DNA of 64,000 nucleotides, from contig NZ_JAGSND010000003.1 of assembly GCF_018128545.1 (NCBI RefSeq), positions 1 to 64,000 of the forward strand. Direction: 5' to 3'. The DNA is from Sinanaerobacter chloroacetimidivorans. Its GTDB lineage: Bacteria > Bacillota > Clostridia > Peptostreptococcales > Anaerovoracaceae. The notes below the pieces were generated by a model. That model saw nothing but the letters and a program-made list of their open reading frames with translations. It searched no databases and was not told the origin of the DNA. Both the position numbers and the translations under genes were made by a program. This document shows, piece after piece, positions 53,357 to 62,590 of this stretch (its first letter is position 1; every line of letters begins with the position of its first letter).

Positions 53357-53995
53357 ATGAAAATAGAGTTGCAGCAGGTATTACCTGAAGAGATTGAAAA
53401 AAGAAGCTTTGAAATCATCGGAGAAGAGTTGGGTAACCGCTGCCTGAATCCTGTGGAAGAGCCTGTAATCAAGCGAGTCATCCATACCACGGCAGACTTT
53501 GATTATGCTGAGAATTTAATTTTTTCAGACGGCGCGGTTATGAAGGGTATGGAGGCTTTAAAAAAGGGTGCGGTGATCATCAGTGACACCCAGATGGTTC
53601 GTGCAGGTATCAACAAACCCGCTCTGGAGGTGCTGGGCGGTGAAGCCCTGTGTTTTATAGCTGATGAAGATGTGGCTGCTGCTGCAAAAGCCAATGGAAC
53701 AACCAGAGCCACAGCCGGTATTGATAAAGCAGCAAAATTAAATAAACCAATGATTTTTGCCATAGGGAATGCTCCTACTGCGTTGGTTCGGCTTTATGAG
53801 CTGATCAGGGAGGGAAAGATGAAACCGGAACTGATTATCGGAGTTCCCGTTGGCTTCGTCAATGTTGTGGAATCCAAAGAATTGATTCTGGAACTGAAGA
53901 TTCCCTTTATTGTCGCAAAAGGCAGGAAGGGTGGAAGCAATGTTGCAGCCGCCATCTGCAATGCCATGCTCTATCAGTGCAGACCCAGAGCATAG
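53357..53995 (+). CDS. cbiC: Cobalt-precorrin-8 methylmutase
   Basis: 212 residues. KRVIHTTADFDYAENLIFS carries the catalytic histidine, and VIISDTQMVRAGINK and AIGNAPTALVRLYEL are typical. Moves the C11 methyl to C12 to give cobyrinic acid. Confidence 0.95.
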   Translation: MKIELQQVLPEEIEKRSFEIIGEELGNRCLNPVEEPVIKRVIHTTADFDYAENLIFSDGAVMKGMEALKKGAVIISDTQMVRAGINKPALEVLGGEALCFIADEDVAAAAKANGTTRATAGIDKAAKLNKPMIFAIGNAPTALVRLYELIREGKMKPELIIGVPVGFVNVVESKELILELKIPFIVAKGRKGGSNVAAAICNAMLYQCRPRA

Positions 53996-54031
53996 CTGGA
54001 ACTGTGCGGGATATTTTGGAGGCAAATTTCC

Positions 54032-55078
54032 ATGAAAATCTCAATGATTTCTTTTACGAAAGCAGGAGCAGATACCTGCATCAGAATACAAGACGCACTA
54101 ACCAGCAACGGTCATGACTGCATTGCTTGGGGGAAAGAAGCTTTTGCCAGTGAACCTGGAATTCTGCCGCTTAAAAACAGTTTGCTTTATTGGACAAAAA
54201 CGGCCTTTCAAGAAAGAGAGGCTTTGATTTTTGTCGGCGCAACCGGAATTGCAGTACGAGCCATCGCACTCTATTTGAGGGATAAGACGGTGGATCCGGC
54301 AGTGGTAGTGGTAGATGAAAAAGGAAAATATGCAGTTTCGTTACTGTCCGGTCACCTTGGAGGGGCCAACGACCTGACCAGGGAGATTGCTGAAAGCATT
54401 GGTGCGGAACCGGTAATTACAACCGCAACGGACCTAAACCATAAATTTTCTGTGGATGATTGGGCAAAAAAGAACCGTCTAAGGATTGGAGATATGAACC
54501 TAGCAAAAGAGATCTCGGCCGCTGTTCTAAACGAAGAAGTCATTGGAGTCTCAAGTGATTTTGACATTGAAGGGGAACCGCCCGAACAGATCCTTTTCCG
54601 GCAGGCTGGTAAAAACATAACCTACGGTTTGCGGATTTCAATTTATGAGGAACCGGCACCGTTTCCCAGAACCTTATTTCTCATTCCGAAAACAGTTACT
54701 GTGGGAATCGGATGCAGAAAAGGGATCTCGCGGGAAAAGATTGAAGAAGGATTTTATAAAGTGTTAGACAAAGAAAAAATTTCCGTAAACGCAATTGAAA
54801 AACTTTGCTCGATAGACCTCAAGAAAGAGGAGCCGGCTATCACGCAGCTGGCAGAAAAGTTAGAGGTTCCCTTTTGGGTTTTCTCTGCTGAGGAGCTGGG
54901 GGCAACTCCGGGAGACTACACACCATCAGACTTTGTGAACAGGATTACCGGTGTGGATAATGTATGTGAACGAGCGGCGGTACTGGGGAGTCAAGGTGAG
55001 CTGATTGTGAAAAAACAGGCTATAAACGACGTTACCATTGCAATTGCCGTAAGAAAGGAAGGGTACCAATGGAGATAG
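54032..55078 (+). CDS. cbiG: Cobalt-precorrin-5A hydrolase
   Basis: 348 residues. The N-terminal half has FVGATGIAVRAIALYL and SGHLGGANDLTREIA; the C-terminal half has VGIGCRKGIS and GVDNVCERAA. Opens the ring-A lactone and releases acetaldehyde. With CbiD this confirms the anaerobic route. It overlaps the hemB start by 10 bases. Confidence 0.95.
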   Translation: MKISMISFTKAGADTCIRIQDALTSNGHDCIAWGKEAFASEPGILPLKNSLLYWTKTAFQEREALIFVGATGIAVRAIALYLRDKTVDPAVVVVDEKGKYAVSLLSGHLGGANDLTREIAESIGAEPVITTATDLNHKFSVDDWAKKNRLRIGDMNLAKEISAAVLNEEVIGVSSDFDIEGEPPEQILFRQAGKNITYGLRISIYEEPAPFPRTLFLIPKTVTVGIGCRKGISREKIEEGFYKVLDKEKISVNAIEKLCSIDLKKEEPAITQLAEKLEVPFWVFSAEELGATPGDYTPSDFVNRITGVDNVCERAAVLGSQGELIVKKQAINDVTIAIAVRKEGYQWR

Positions 55079-56052
55079 GAAACAGGCCAAGAAGACTTAG
55101 GATGGATGGAAGGACCAGAGATCTGGTGAGAGAAACCAGGATCGGAAAATCATCCTTAATTTATCCCATTTTCGTCGAGGAGGGAAAGGGCATCCGGACT
55201 GAAATCGCTGCTATGCCGGGGCAGAAGCGGTATAGTCCGGATACCTTGGCATATGGTCTTGAAGAGGCTGCCAAAGCCGGCATTACAAATATCATGTTTT
55301 TCGGAATACCGGAACATAAGGACGAGTGCGGCAGTCAGGCCTACGCTGATCATGGCATTGTACAGCAGGCCCTGCGGATTGCAAAGAAAGAATTTCCGGA
55401 TCTGTATTACATCGGAGATGTCTGCATGTGCGAATATACTTCCAACGGCCATTGCGGAATGATAAAAGGCGATTCTGTAGACAATGACAAGACACTGCCT
55501 CTGCTGGCAAAAACTGCTTTGTCCCAGGTAATGGCCGGAGCAGATATGATCGCGCCCTCGGATATGATGGACGGAAGAGTCCTTGCGATCCGCAGGGAGC
55601 TGGATGCCGCAGGTTACATTGATACGCCGATTATGTCATATGCAGCAAAATATGCATCAGCGTTCTACGGACCTTTCAGGGAGGCTGCAGGCTCCGGCAA
55701 TTTTAAGGGAAACCGAAAAACCTACCAGATGGATTATCATAATCGGAAAGAAGCGATGAAGGAAGTTTGGCTGGATTTGGAAGAAGGTGCAGATATCGTC
55801 ATGGTGAAACCGGCTCTATCCTATTTGGATATCATCCGTGATATCTCCGATGCGGTCAAAGTACCGACAGCAGCTTACAGTGTAAGTGGAGAATATACCA
55901 TGATAAAAATGGCGGCGCAGACGGGGATGATAGATGAAAAGGCCATGATCGCAGAGACAGCGGTCAGCATTTTCCGGGCAGGTGCCGATATTTTGATTAC
56001 TTATTTTGCAAAAGAAATCGCCGAAATGATTGGAGAAGGGAGAATCGGATAA
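55069..56052 (+). CDS. hemB: Porphobilinogen synthase
   Basis: 327 residues. Metal site in DVCMCEYTSNGHCG; Schiff-base lysines in YAAKYASAFYGPFREA and MVKPALSYLDI. Condenses two 5-aminolevulinates. Overlaps cbiG upstream and the hemL ATG downstream (shared base at 56052). Confidence 0.96.
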   Translation: MEIGNRPRRLRMDGRTRDLVRETRIGKSSLIYPIFVEEGKGIRTEIAAMPGQKRYSPDTLAYGLEEAAKAGITNIMFFGIPEHKDECGSQAYADHGIVQQALRIAKKEFPDLYYIGDVCMCEYTSNGHCGMIKGDSVDNDKTLPLLAKTALSQVMAGADMIAPSDMMDGRVLAIRRELDAAGYIDTPIMSYAAKYASAFYGPFREAAGSGNFKGNRKTYQMDYHNRKEAMKEVWLDLEEGADIVMVKPALSYLDIIRDISDAVKVPTAAYSVSGEYTMIKMAAQTGMIDEKAMIAETAVSIFRAGADILITYFAKEIAEMIGEGRIG

Positions 56053-57341
56053 TGAATAGGAATACAACGAGATCGTACCAGCTTTTCGAGGAGGCACAGG
56101 AGTTTATACCGGGAGGTGTGAACAGTCCGGCGAGAGCCTTTCAGGCAGTTTCAGAGACGCCAAGATTTATTGAAAGGGCGGATGGCGCATATATTTATGA
56201 TGTAGACGGAAACCGGTATATTGATTATATCGGCTCCTGGGGGCCGATGATCCTGGGAAACAATCATCCGGCAGTTTTAAAGGCAGTTCAGGAGGCAATT
56301 GGAAGAGGGCTGAGCTACGGTGCTGCAACGGAAGCGGAAATCACTATGGCAAAGCTCGTCTGTGAGCTGGTTCCATCGGTAGAGATGGTACGTATGGTGA
56401 ATTCAGGTACGGAAGCCACGATGAGTGCTCTGAGGACGGCAAGAGGCTACACAGGCAGAAATAAAATTATAAAGTTCGAGGGCTGCTATCATGGTCATAG
56501 TGATTCGCTCCTTGTAAAAGCAGGTTCGGGTCTGATGAACAGCGGTATTCCGGACAGTGCTGGAGTTCCAGCGGGCTGTGCCTCCGATACCCTTACAGCA
56601 AAATACAACGACTTTGACAGTGTAGAAGCACTCTTTGAAGAGAACAAAGGGGAAATTGCAGCCCTAATCATAGAGCCCATTGCGGCAAACATGGGAGTAG
56701 TACTTCCTGATCCTGCGTTTTTAAGGCAGATCAGAGAGATCTGTGACGTCAACGGAACGGTGCTCATCGCTGATGAAGTCATCACAGGGTTCAGAATGGG
56801 TCTTGACGGAGCCCAGGGGCTCTTGGGGATGAAGCCTGACCTATCCACATTCGGAAAAATTATCGGCGGCGGTATGCCGGTAGGGGCCTATGGCGGAAAA
56901 CGGGAAATCATGGAGATGGTTGCACCTTGCGGACCCGTTTATCAGGCGGGCACACTGTCAGGAAATCCAGTGGCGATGGTTGCCGGAATTGCGCAGTTAA
57001 CCCAGCTGAAAACGCATCCGGAAATCTACACCCGCATCAATGTGATGGGCGGTATGCTCTGCGATGGCTTGAAGGAAATCATATCGGCAGCAAAGGCAGA
57101 ATGTATTGTAAATCACTTCGGATCGATCGGTTCGCTGTTCTTTACAGGTAAGCCTGTGACAGATTATGCATCGGCAAAAACCTCAGATACGGCTGCTTAT
57201 GGCCGATATTTCAGACATATGCTGCAAAGCGGTGTATATTTTGCACCCGCCCAGTTTGAAGCCATGTTTCTTTCAAATGCACACAGTGAACAGAATATCA
57301 AGGATACTCTGGAGTATGCAGCGCAATTCTTTGGAGTATAA
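56052..57341 (+). CDS. hemL: Glutamate-1-semialdehyde 2,1-aminomutase
   Basis: 429 residues. PINSPARAF-like GGVNSPARAFQAV at the N terminus, GTEATMSALRTARGYTGR, and the PLP lysine in STFGKIIGGGMPVGAYGG. Makes 5-aminolevulinate from the HemA product. Coupled to hemB by overlap. Confidence 0.96.
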   Translation: MNRNTTRSYQLFEEAQEFIPGGVNSPARAFQAVSETPRFIERADGAYIYDVDGNRYIDYIGSWGPMILGNNHPAVLKAVQEAIGRGLSYGAATEAEITMAKLVCELVPSVEMVRMVNSGTEATMSALRTARGYTGRNKIIKFEGCYHGHSDSLLVKAGSGLMNSGIPDSAGVPAGCASDTLTAKYNDFDSVEALFEENKGEIAALIIEPIAANMGVVLPDPAFLRQIREICDVNGTVLIADEVITGFRMGLDGAQGLLGMKPDLSTFGKIIGGGMPVGAYGGKREIMEMVAPCGPVYQAGTLSGNPVAMVAGIAQLTQLKTHPEIYTRINVMGGMLCDGLKEIISAAKAECIVNHFGSIGSLFFTGKPVTDYASAKTSDTAAYGRYFRHMLQSGVYFAPAQFEAMFLSNAHSEQNIKDTLEYAAQFFGV

Positions 57342-57342
57342 C

Positions 57343-58578
57343 ATGAAAAAAATCTATCTGATCGGAATTGGAATGGGGAATGCTGCAACCTTGACAGAAC
57401 AGGGGCGCAGGGCTGCGGAGGCAAGCAGACTGCTCATCGGTGCGGAACGGATGACAGCTGCTTTTCCAGAGTTCCCAGGTACTGTGTACCATGAGATATC
57501 ACCGGGAAAGATTTTAGATAGTATTCGGAAAAATCCCGGATATCATTGCGTTGCCGTACTTCTGTCTGGAGATGTGGGCTTTTTCAGCGGTGCGAAAAAA
57601 CTGAATCAGCTCATTGAAGAGCAAAAGAGGGACGAAGGCTTATGGTTTGACTATGAGGTGGAATTTATACCCGGTATCAGTTCCCTTCAATATTTCAGCG
57701 CGAAACTGAAACTTTCCTGGGAGGATATCAAGATTGTAAGTCTTCACGGAAGAGAAGACAATATTATGGGTGCGGTATGGAACCATGCGAAGACGTTCTT
57801 TCTGACGGGAGGAGACTATTCGGTGCAGAGAATTTGCCAGGTTCTTGCGGAGAATCATTTGCAAGAGGCAACGGTGCATGTCGGAGAAAAACTCTCCTAT
57901 CCGGAAGAGCGGATTCTTACAGCGCCTGCCGGAAGCCTGACAGATCAGGAGTTTGATCCTCTAAGCGTGGTGCTGGTAGAGAATGACAGGTTAATCAAAA
58001 GAACGACGGCGACACACGGCCTGGATGACCGTCTGTTCCTCCGAGGGCAGGTGCCTATGACGAAGAGTGAGATCAGAAGTATATCCTTATCAAAGCTGAA
58101 GCTGCGTTCGGGCGATATTGTTTATGATATTGGCGCAGGAACAGGGTCTGTCTCCGTGGATATGGCCTTTCAAGTCCGCGAGGGAAGTATTTACGCCGTG
58201 GAATACGACGAAGATGCACTGGGACTGATACGGGCAAATGTGGAGCAGCTGGGTGCCTGGAACGTAAAAATCGTACCTGGAAAAGCCCCGGAAGCACTCG
58301 GTAATTTGCCTGCGCCGGATCGGGCCTTCATTGGAGGAACCAAGGGAAATCTTCCGGAGATTCTGGAACTGTTAATCAACAAGAACCCAAGGATTCGGGT
58401 AGTGGTGAACGCAATTACCCTCGAAACCATGATGGAAACTTTGGAACAGTTGAAACGGTTCGGATTTGAGGACGTAGATCTGGTACAGATCTTTGCGGCC
58501 CATGGAAAGGAAACCGCAAATTATCATATGATGCAGGGGCAGAATCCCATCTTTGTCATCAGCGGGGAAAGACCATAG
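57343..58578 (+). CDS. cbiET: Fused cobalt-precorrin-7 C5-methyltransferase and C15-methyltransferase (decarboxylating)
   Basis: 411 residues. CbiE part (IYLIGIGMGNAATLTEQGRR, LLSGDVGFFSGAKKL, LHGREDN) to about residue 200, then CbiT (MTKSEIRSISLSKLKLRSGD, VYDIGAGTGSVSVDMAF). Like CobL but in the anaerobic order of genes. ATG 57343 is taken; a longer open frame runs back into hemL without a site. Starts 1 bp after the hemL stop. Confidence 0.94.
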   Translation: MKKIYLIGIGMGNAATLTEQGRRAAEASRLLIGAERMTAAFPEFPGTVYHEISPGKILDSIRKNPGYHCVAVLLSGDVGFFSGAKKLNQLIEEQKRDEGLWFDYEVEFIPGISSLQYFSAKLKLSWEDIKIVSLHGREDNIMGAVWNHAKTFFLTGGDYSVQRICQVLAENHLQEATVHVGEKLSYPEERILTAPAGSLTDQEFDPLSVVLVENDRLIKRTTATHGLDDRLFLRGQVPMTKSEIRSISLSKLKLRSGDIVYDIGAGTGSVSVDMAFQVREGSIYAVEYDEDALGLIRANVEQLGAWNVKIVPGKAPEALGNLPAPDRAFIGGTKGNLPEILELLINKNPRIRVVVNAITLETMMETLEQLKRFGFEDVDLVQIFAAHGKETANYHMMQGQNPIFVISGERP

Positions 58579-58611
58579 GATCTTGCAAATAAAATTACGA
58601 TTGGAGAGAAA

Positions 58612-59991
58612 ATGGAGCAACGAAGCATACCTAGAATCATGATAGCGGCTACCGGAAGCGGCAGTGGAAAGACAACGGTGACCTGCGGCTTGCTGCAGGC
58701 ATTTTTGAATCGGGGCAAAAAGCTGGCCTCATTTAAATCAGGGCCTGATTATATTGACCCTATGTTTCATGCTGAGGTACTGGGTGTGAAGTCAAGGAAT
58801 TTGGATCTCTTTTTTACCGGAGAAAACCTTACGAAGTATTTATTCTGTAAAAATTCCGAGAACACAGATCTGGCGGTCATGGAAGGAGTCATGGGATTTT
58901 ATGACGGACTCGCGGGCAAATCCATGGAAGGCAGTTCCTATGATCTGGCACGTAAGACACAGACACCGGTTATTTTAGTGATGGATTGCAAAGGGATGTC
59001 CGTATCCATCGTTGCTGCAATGAAAGGATTCCTGGAATTACGGCCGGATCACTTTATAAAAGGGGTGATTCTCAACCGAATTTCTCCCATGATTTATGAA
59101 GATATTCGGGAGTTCATTGAATCGGAGCTGAACGTTTCCGTTTTGGGGTATTTACCAATCATGGAGGCTTGCCGGCTAGAAAGCAGACATCTCGGCTTGG
59201 TAACTGCAAAGGAAATCGGGAATTTAAAGGGAATTGTTCAGCAAATGGCGGCACAGATGGAAGCGACCATCGATCTAGAGAAGATTCTGGAAATTTCAAA
59301 AGAAGCGTTACCTGTGACCTACGAGATTCCGGAGGAAGTGAAGAGAATTAAAAAGTTTATAATGAATGTGCCGGTTAAAATTGCGGTTGCTTTGGACAAA
59401 GCTTTTTGTTTTTATTATCAGGACAATCTAGATCTGCTTCAAGAACTGGGTGTACAGATTGTTCCTTTTAGCCCTTTGGAAGATGAATTCCTGCCCGAGG
59501 GGATTGATGGTCTGATTCTTGGAGGAGGATATCCGGAACTTTATTTGGAGCAGCTGTCCCGAAACAAGAATCTGCTGTGTGAAATCAGAAGGCTGGTTCG
59601 AGACGGATTGCCCTGTCTCGCTGAGTGCGGTGGCTTTATGTATCTTCATCAGTATGTCCTTGACAGAGATGGAATTCCCTTTGAAATGGCAGGGGTCATT
59701 GAGGGAGAAAGCTTTCCCACAATAAAACTGGCAAGGTTCGGATATCTTACCCTTACTGCTTTGGAAGACAATCTTCTCTGCAATAAAGGTGCAGAGATAA
59801 AAGGGCATGAGTTTCATTATTGGGACAGCACCAATCCAGGAAAAAGCTTTCACGCCCAAAAGCCATTGAGAAAGGTGAATTGGGATTGTATAATTACACA
59901 AGGAAATCTATGGGCGGGTTATCCTCATATTCATTTCTATTCGAATATTGAGGTGGCCTTTGAATTTTTAAGGAAGGTAGTAAAAGGATAA
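58612..59991 (+). CDS. cbiA: Cobyrinate a,c-diamide synthase
   Basis: 459 residues. P-loop ATGSGSGKTTVTCGLL, FKSGPDYIDPMFH, and a glutamine amidotransferase domain with GLILGGGYPELY and the cysteine in CLAECGGFMYL. GGAGAG precedes the ATG. Amidates side chains a and c, the step before adenosylation. Confidence 0.95.
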   Translation: MEQRSIPRIMIAATGSGSGKTTVTCGLLQAFLNRGKKLASFKSGPDYIDPMFHAEVLGVKSRNLDLFFTGENLTKYLFCKNSENTDLAVMEGVMGFYDGLAGKSMEGSSYDLARKTQTPVILVMDCKGMSVSIVAAMKGFLELRPDHFIKGVILNRISPMIYEDIREFIESELNVSVLGYLPIMEACRLESRHLGLVTAKEIGNLKGIVQQMAAQMEATIDLEKILEISKEALPVTYEIPEEVKRIKKFIMNVPVKIAVALDKAFCFYYQDNLDLLQELGVQIVPFSPLEDEFLPEGIDGLILGGGYPELYLEQLSRNKNLLCEIRRLVRDGLPCLAECGGFMYLHQYVLDRDGIPFEMAGVIEGESFPTIKLARFGYLTLTALEDNLLCNKGAEIKGHEFHYWDSTNPGKSFHAQKPLRKVNWDCIITQGNLWAGYPHIHFYSNIEVAFEFLRKVVKG

Positions 59992-59994
59992 GTG

Positions 59995-61143
59995 ATGAAG
60001 GAAGAAAGATTATTTGAATTGGTGAATACCATTGAGGATCTAGACTATGCAGCCATGGACGCTGCAAGAAAAAGAGAGGACTCCCTGGCTAAACCTCCGG
60101 GAAGCCTTGGCCGTCTTGAGGATATCGCTGTGCAGCTTTCCGGAATCAGCGGCGAATTACATAACAATGTCGATAAATCCTGTATTGTGATTATGTGTTC
60201 GGATAACGGTGTTGTGGAGGAGGGGGTTTCATCCGCTCCGCAATCGGTAACCTTAGCACAGACCATTAATTTTACTAGAAGGCTGACAGGAGTGGGAACC
60301 TTGGCAAAATATTTTAACACAGATTTAATGGTTGTAGATCTAGGTATCAATGCGGATGTACCAAAGGAGCTTCTGGTAACGGATACCTTGGAAACAATCG
60401 GATCTGAAGTCCGGGTTCCCAATAAAATTATTGATCGGAAGCTTAAAAAAGGTACCTGTAATTTAGCAAAGGAACCTGCAATGACCCGTCAGGAAGCGGT
60501 GGAAGCGATTGGGGTTGGATTGGAAATGGCTCGGGATCTGAAAAAAGCCGGATACTCGATCTTCGGGATCGGTGAAATGGGAATTGGAAATACCACTACC
60601 AGCGCGGCAGTCTTATCTGCGTTAACGGGTTTGCTGGTAGTGGAGACCGTAGGAAAAGGCGGAGGAATTACAGAACAGAGTTTTGTAAGAAAACGGGAAA
60701 TCGTTGAAGAGGTGCTGAAGAGATATGAGTTTACAGGACAAGAAGACCTGGATGTAGTCGATGTCCTGGCAAAGGTTGGAGGGTTTGATCTGGCTGCAAT
60801 GACAGGGTCTTTTCTGGGCGCTGCGGTATATAAACTGCCGGTGGTGATCGACGGATTTATTTCGGCAGTAGCAGCAATGGCTGCCGTAAAGATTTCTCCT
60901 TTTGCGAAAAAATATATGATTGCATCACATGTGTCAAAGGAGCAAGGCTATAGTCACGCGCTCAAAGCTCTGGGGCTTCCTGCCATGCTTCATCTTGATC
61001 TGCGCCTAGGAGAAGGCAGCGGCTGCCCTCTGGCTTTTCAGATCATTCGGGGCGCCTGCGCAGTAATGAACCATATGGCTACCTTTGCAGAAGCGGAAAT
61101 CAATGATGACTATTTGGAAGAAATCAGAAAATTGGACTTCTAA
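59995..61143 (+). CDS. cobT: Nicotinate-nucleotide:dimethylbenzimidazole phosphoribosyltransferase
   Basis: 382 residues. KPPGSLGRLEDIA, MCSDNGVVEEGVSSAPQSVT, GIGEMGIGNTTTSAAVL and the catalytic glutamate in RLGEGSGCPLAF. Activates the lower-ligand base as its riboside phosphate. ATG 59995 fits AAAGGA better than GTG 59992. It is the last gene of the cobalamin run; cobS, cobU and cobC, needed to finish the cofactor, do not follow. Confidence 0.95.
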   Translation: MKEERLFELVNTIEDLDYAAMDAARKREDSLAKPPGSLGRLEDIAVQLSGISGELHNNVDKSCIVIMCSDNGVVEEGVSSAPQSVTLAQTINFTRRLTGVGTLAKYFNTDLMVVDLGINADVPKELLVTDTLETIGSEVRVPNKIIDRKLKKGTCNLAKEPAMTRQEAVEAIGVGLEMARDLKKAGYSIFGIGEMGIGNTTTSAAVLSALTGLLVVETVGKGGGITEQSFVRKREIVEEVLKRYEFTGQEDLDVVDVLAKVGGFDLAAMTGSFLGAAVYKLPVVIDGFISAVAAMAAVKISPFAKKYMIASHVSKEQGYSHALKALGLPAMLHLDLRLGEGSGCPLAFQIIRGACAVMNHMATFAEAEINDDYLEEIRKLDF

Positions 61144-61165
61144 CCTGTAAAAGAATGAATAAAAA

Positions 61166-61203
61166 ATATTTTCGTGGTATAATTTGGTAAGGAACGAAAA
61201 TAT
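61166..61203. promoter_or_regulatory. Extended -10 promoter inside a 10-bp inverted repeat
   Basis: TGGTATAAT (TATAAT at 61178-61183) lies between ATATTTTCGT (61166-61175) and ACGAAAATAT (61194-61203), perfect 10-bp arms. The arrangement looks like a promoter overlapped by an operator. It precedes the lipoprotein gene by about 80 bp. Confidence 0.55.
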
Positions 61204-61284
61204 CAAAAAATCTATAGTGTCGCCCTTAAAAGTCATGGCAGTAAGGGGAGTTATTGGTTCCGGAAGAATAGGGGGTATGACCAT

Positions 61285-61917
61285 ATGAAAAAAGCGGTTG
61301 TCGCGTTGCTTGCAATCCTATCAATTTTGACGGCAGGCTGTTCGTATGAAATGGTAATCAGGAACGATTATACTTACACAGGGGAAAATGAGAATTGGGT
61401 ATGCGAATATAAGAAAAATATAATTGTTACGTTTCCTGAAAAAGATGGTATGACATATTATCAAAAAAAGGAAACGAATGATTTAACCGCTACCTTTAAA
61501 AAAGACGTATCGGAACTTTCTGCTGTTAAACATGCGGAAATATCTTATGAAGATGGTTTTGGCAGCAGAGGCGGTTTAAGTGAAGATTATTATGATTCTC
61601 CTCCCCGAGACAGCGTGTACAGACTAAATGGCGGCTCGGGTACAAGTCATAAACTAAGCAAGTTTTATGATGCTCCTGAAAATATGCAAACAGCACTTTT
61701 TATATATGCCGATCCTGGTGCCGATGCGATGAAAGATCATGTGATAACAGTGACTGTGAATCTTGACGAAAAGACTCAAAACATCGAATTGTTTCCGGCG
61801 GAAACATCCAAACCTTATTCTCAGGCTTACGAACGCTTGAAAACCAGATTTGCTAAGATGCAGATTTTAAGACTATATCCTGAATGGGCCGATCAATTAA
61901 ATAGGAATGACTATTAG
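61285..61917 (+). CDS. Putative lipoprotein of unknown function
   Basis: 210 residues. A short positive N terminus, a hydrophobic stretch and the lipobox LTAGC (cysteine ~19) mark it as a membrane-anchored lipoprotein exposed outside the cell. The rest is charged with no domain I recognise. It contains a glycine-rich patch (GFGSRGGLSEDYYDSPPRD) and ends in a helical region. A start 6 bp upstream is less likely. It has its own promoter, so it is probably not part of the cobalamin operon. Confidence 0.75.
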   Translation: MKKAVVALLAILSILTAGCSYEMVIRNDYTYTGENENWVCEYKKNIIVTFPEKDGMTYYQKKETNDLTATFKKDVSELSAVKHAEISYEDGFGSRGGLSEDYYDSPPRDSVYRLNGGSGTSHKLSKFYDAPENMQTALFIYADPGADAMKDHVITVTVNLDEKTQNIELFPAETSKPYSQAYERLKTRFAKMQILRLYPEWADQLNRNDY

Positions 61918-61938
61918 GTGAATAAGTTACTCGCATAA

Positions 61939-61967
61939 AATGAAAGACGAGGTCAATGCCTCGTCTT
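61939..61967. terminator. Terminator after the lipoprotein gene
   Basis: GAAAGACGAGG / CCTCGTCTTTTC with a TCAATG loop, just after the stop. The A/T flanks on both sides would allow use in either direction. Confidence 0.75.
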
Positions 61968-61992
61968 TTCGTTCCGGCTTGCTGCCAAAAGA

Positions 61993-62020
61993 AAACCACC
62001 CGCTTTTACGGGTGGCTGCA
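61993..62020 (-). terminator. Terminator of rubrerythrin
   Basis: Minus strand: CCACCCG / CGGGTGG with a short loop, followed by TTTTCTTTT. Confidence 0.8.
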
Positions 62021-62024
62021 ATTT

Positions 62025-62519
62025 TTAATATTTGATGAACTTAGATCCGGGTACGCCGCAGATAAAGCATTTTTCAGGTACTGCTTTTTCGATGTTTCCG
62101 CATACCGGACAGAGGTAATAGAAGATTTCTTCCGCCTGGTCTATATTTTCCAAAGCTTCTTGATACAGCTTTGCGTGTACTTCTTCCGCTTTCATGGCAA
62201 AAGTAAACGTAGCAATAGCAGCTTTGTTTCCTTCAGCCTCGGCGTCTTTCAGAAAATCAGGATACATATCCTGGTATTCATGGGTTTCGCCAAGAACTGC
62301 ATCTTTCAGATTATCTGCAGTTGAACTGATTTTTCCAGCAACTTCAAAATGTTTAAGTGCATGTAAGGTTTCGGCATCGGAAGCTGCCTTGAAAAGCTTC
62401 GCTGCATTAATTTTCCCTTCTGCCTCGGCTTTCTTTGAGTAAGCCAGATACTTCCTGTTCGCCTGGGATTCTCCGGCAAATGCCTCCATAAGATTTTGTA
62501 AAGTTTTTTGATTTTCCAT
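62025..62519 (-). CDS. rbr: Rubrerythrin
   Basis: 164 residues. N-terminal ferritin-like di-iron domain (LMEAFAGESQANRKYLAY, ETLHALKHFE, MKAEEVHAKLY) and a C-terminal rubredoxin-like iron site (CPVCGN and CFICGV). Reduces hydrogen peroxide in anaerobes. The start at 62519 (minus) follows GGAGGT; a frame 5 codons longer would include that site. It lies downstream of and on the same strand as the PerR-like gene, which probably controls it. Confidence 0.95.
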   Translation of the reverse strand: MENQKTLQNLMEAFAGESQANRKYLAYSKKAEAEGKINAAKLFKAASDAETLHALKHFEVAGKISSTADNLKDAVLGETHEYQDMYPDFLKDAEAEGNKAAIATFTFAMKAEEVHAKLYQEALENIDQAEEIFYYLCPVCGNIEKAVPEKCFICGVPGSKFIKY

Positions 62520-62570
62520 AGTACTTACCTCCATTATAATAGTTGATCATTTATATACTTATTGTACTTA

Positions 62571-62587
62571 ACGTTCGTAATGAACGT
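62571..62587. promoter_or_regulatory. Inverted repeat between perR-like and rubrerythrin genes
   Basis: ACGTTC / GAACGT with a 5-bp centre (palindrome ACGTTCGTAATGAACGT). No T run, so an operator seems as likely as a terminator. Confidence 0.4.
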
Positions 62588-62590
62588 ATT

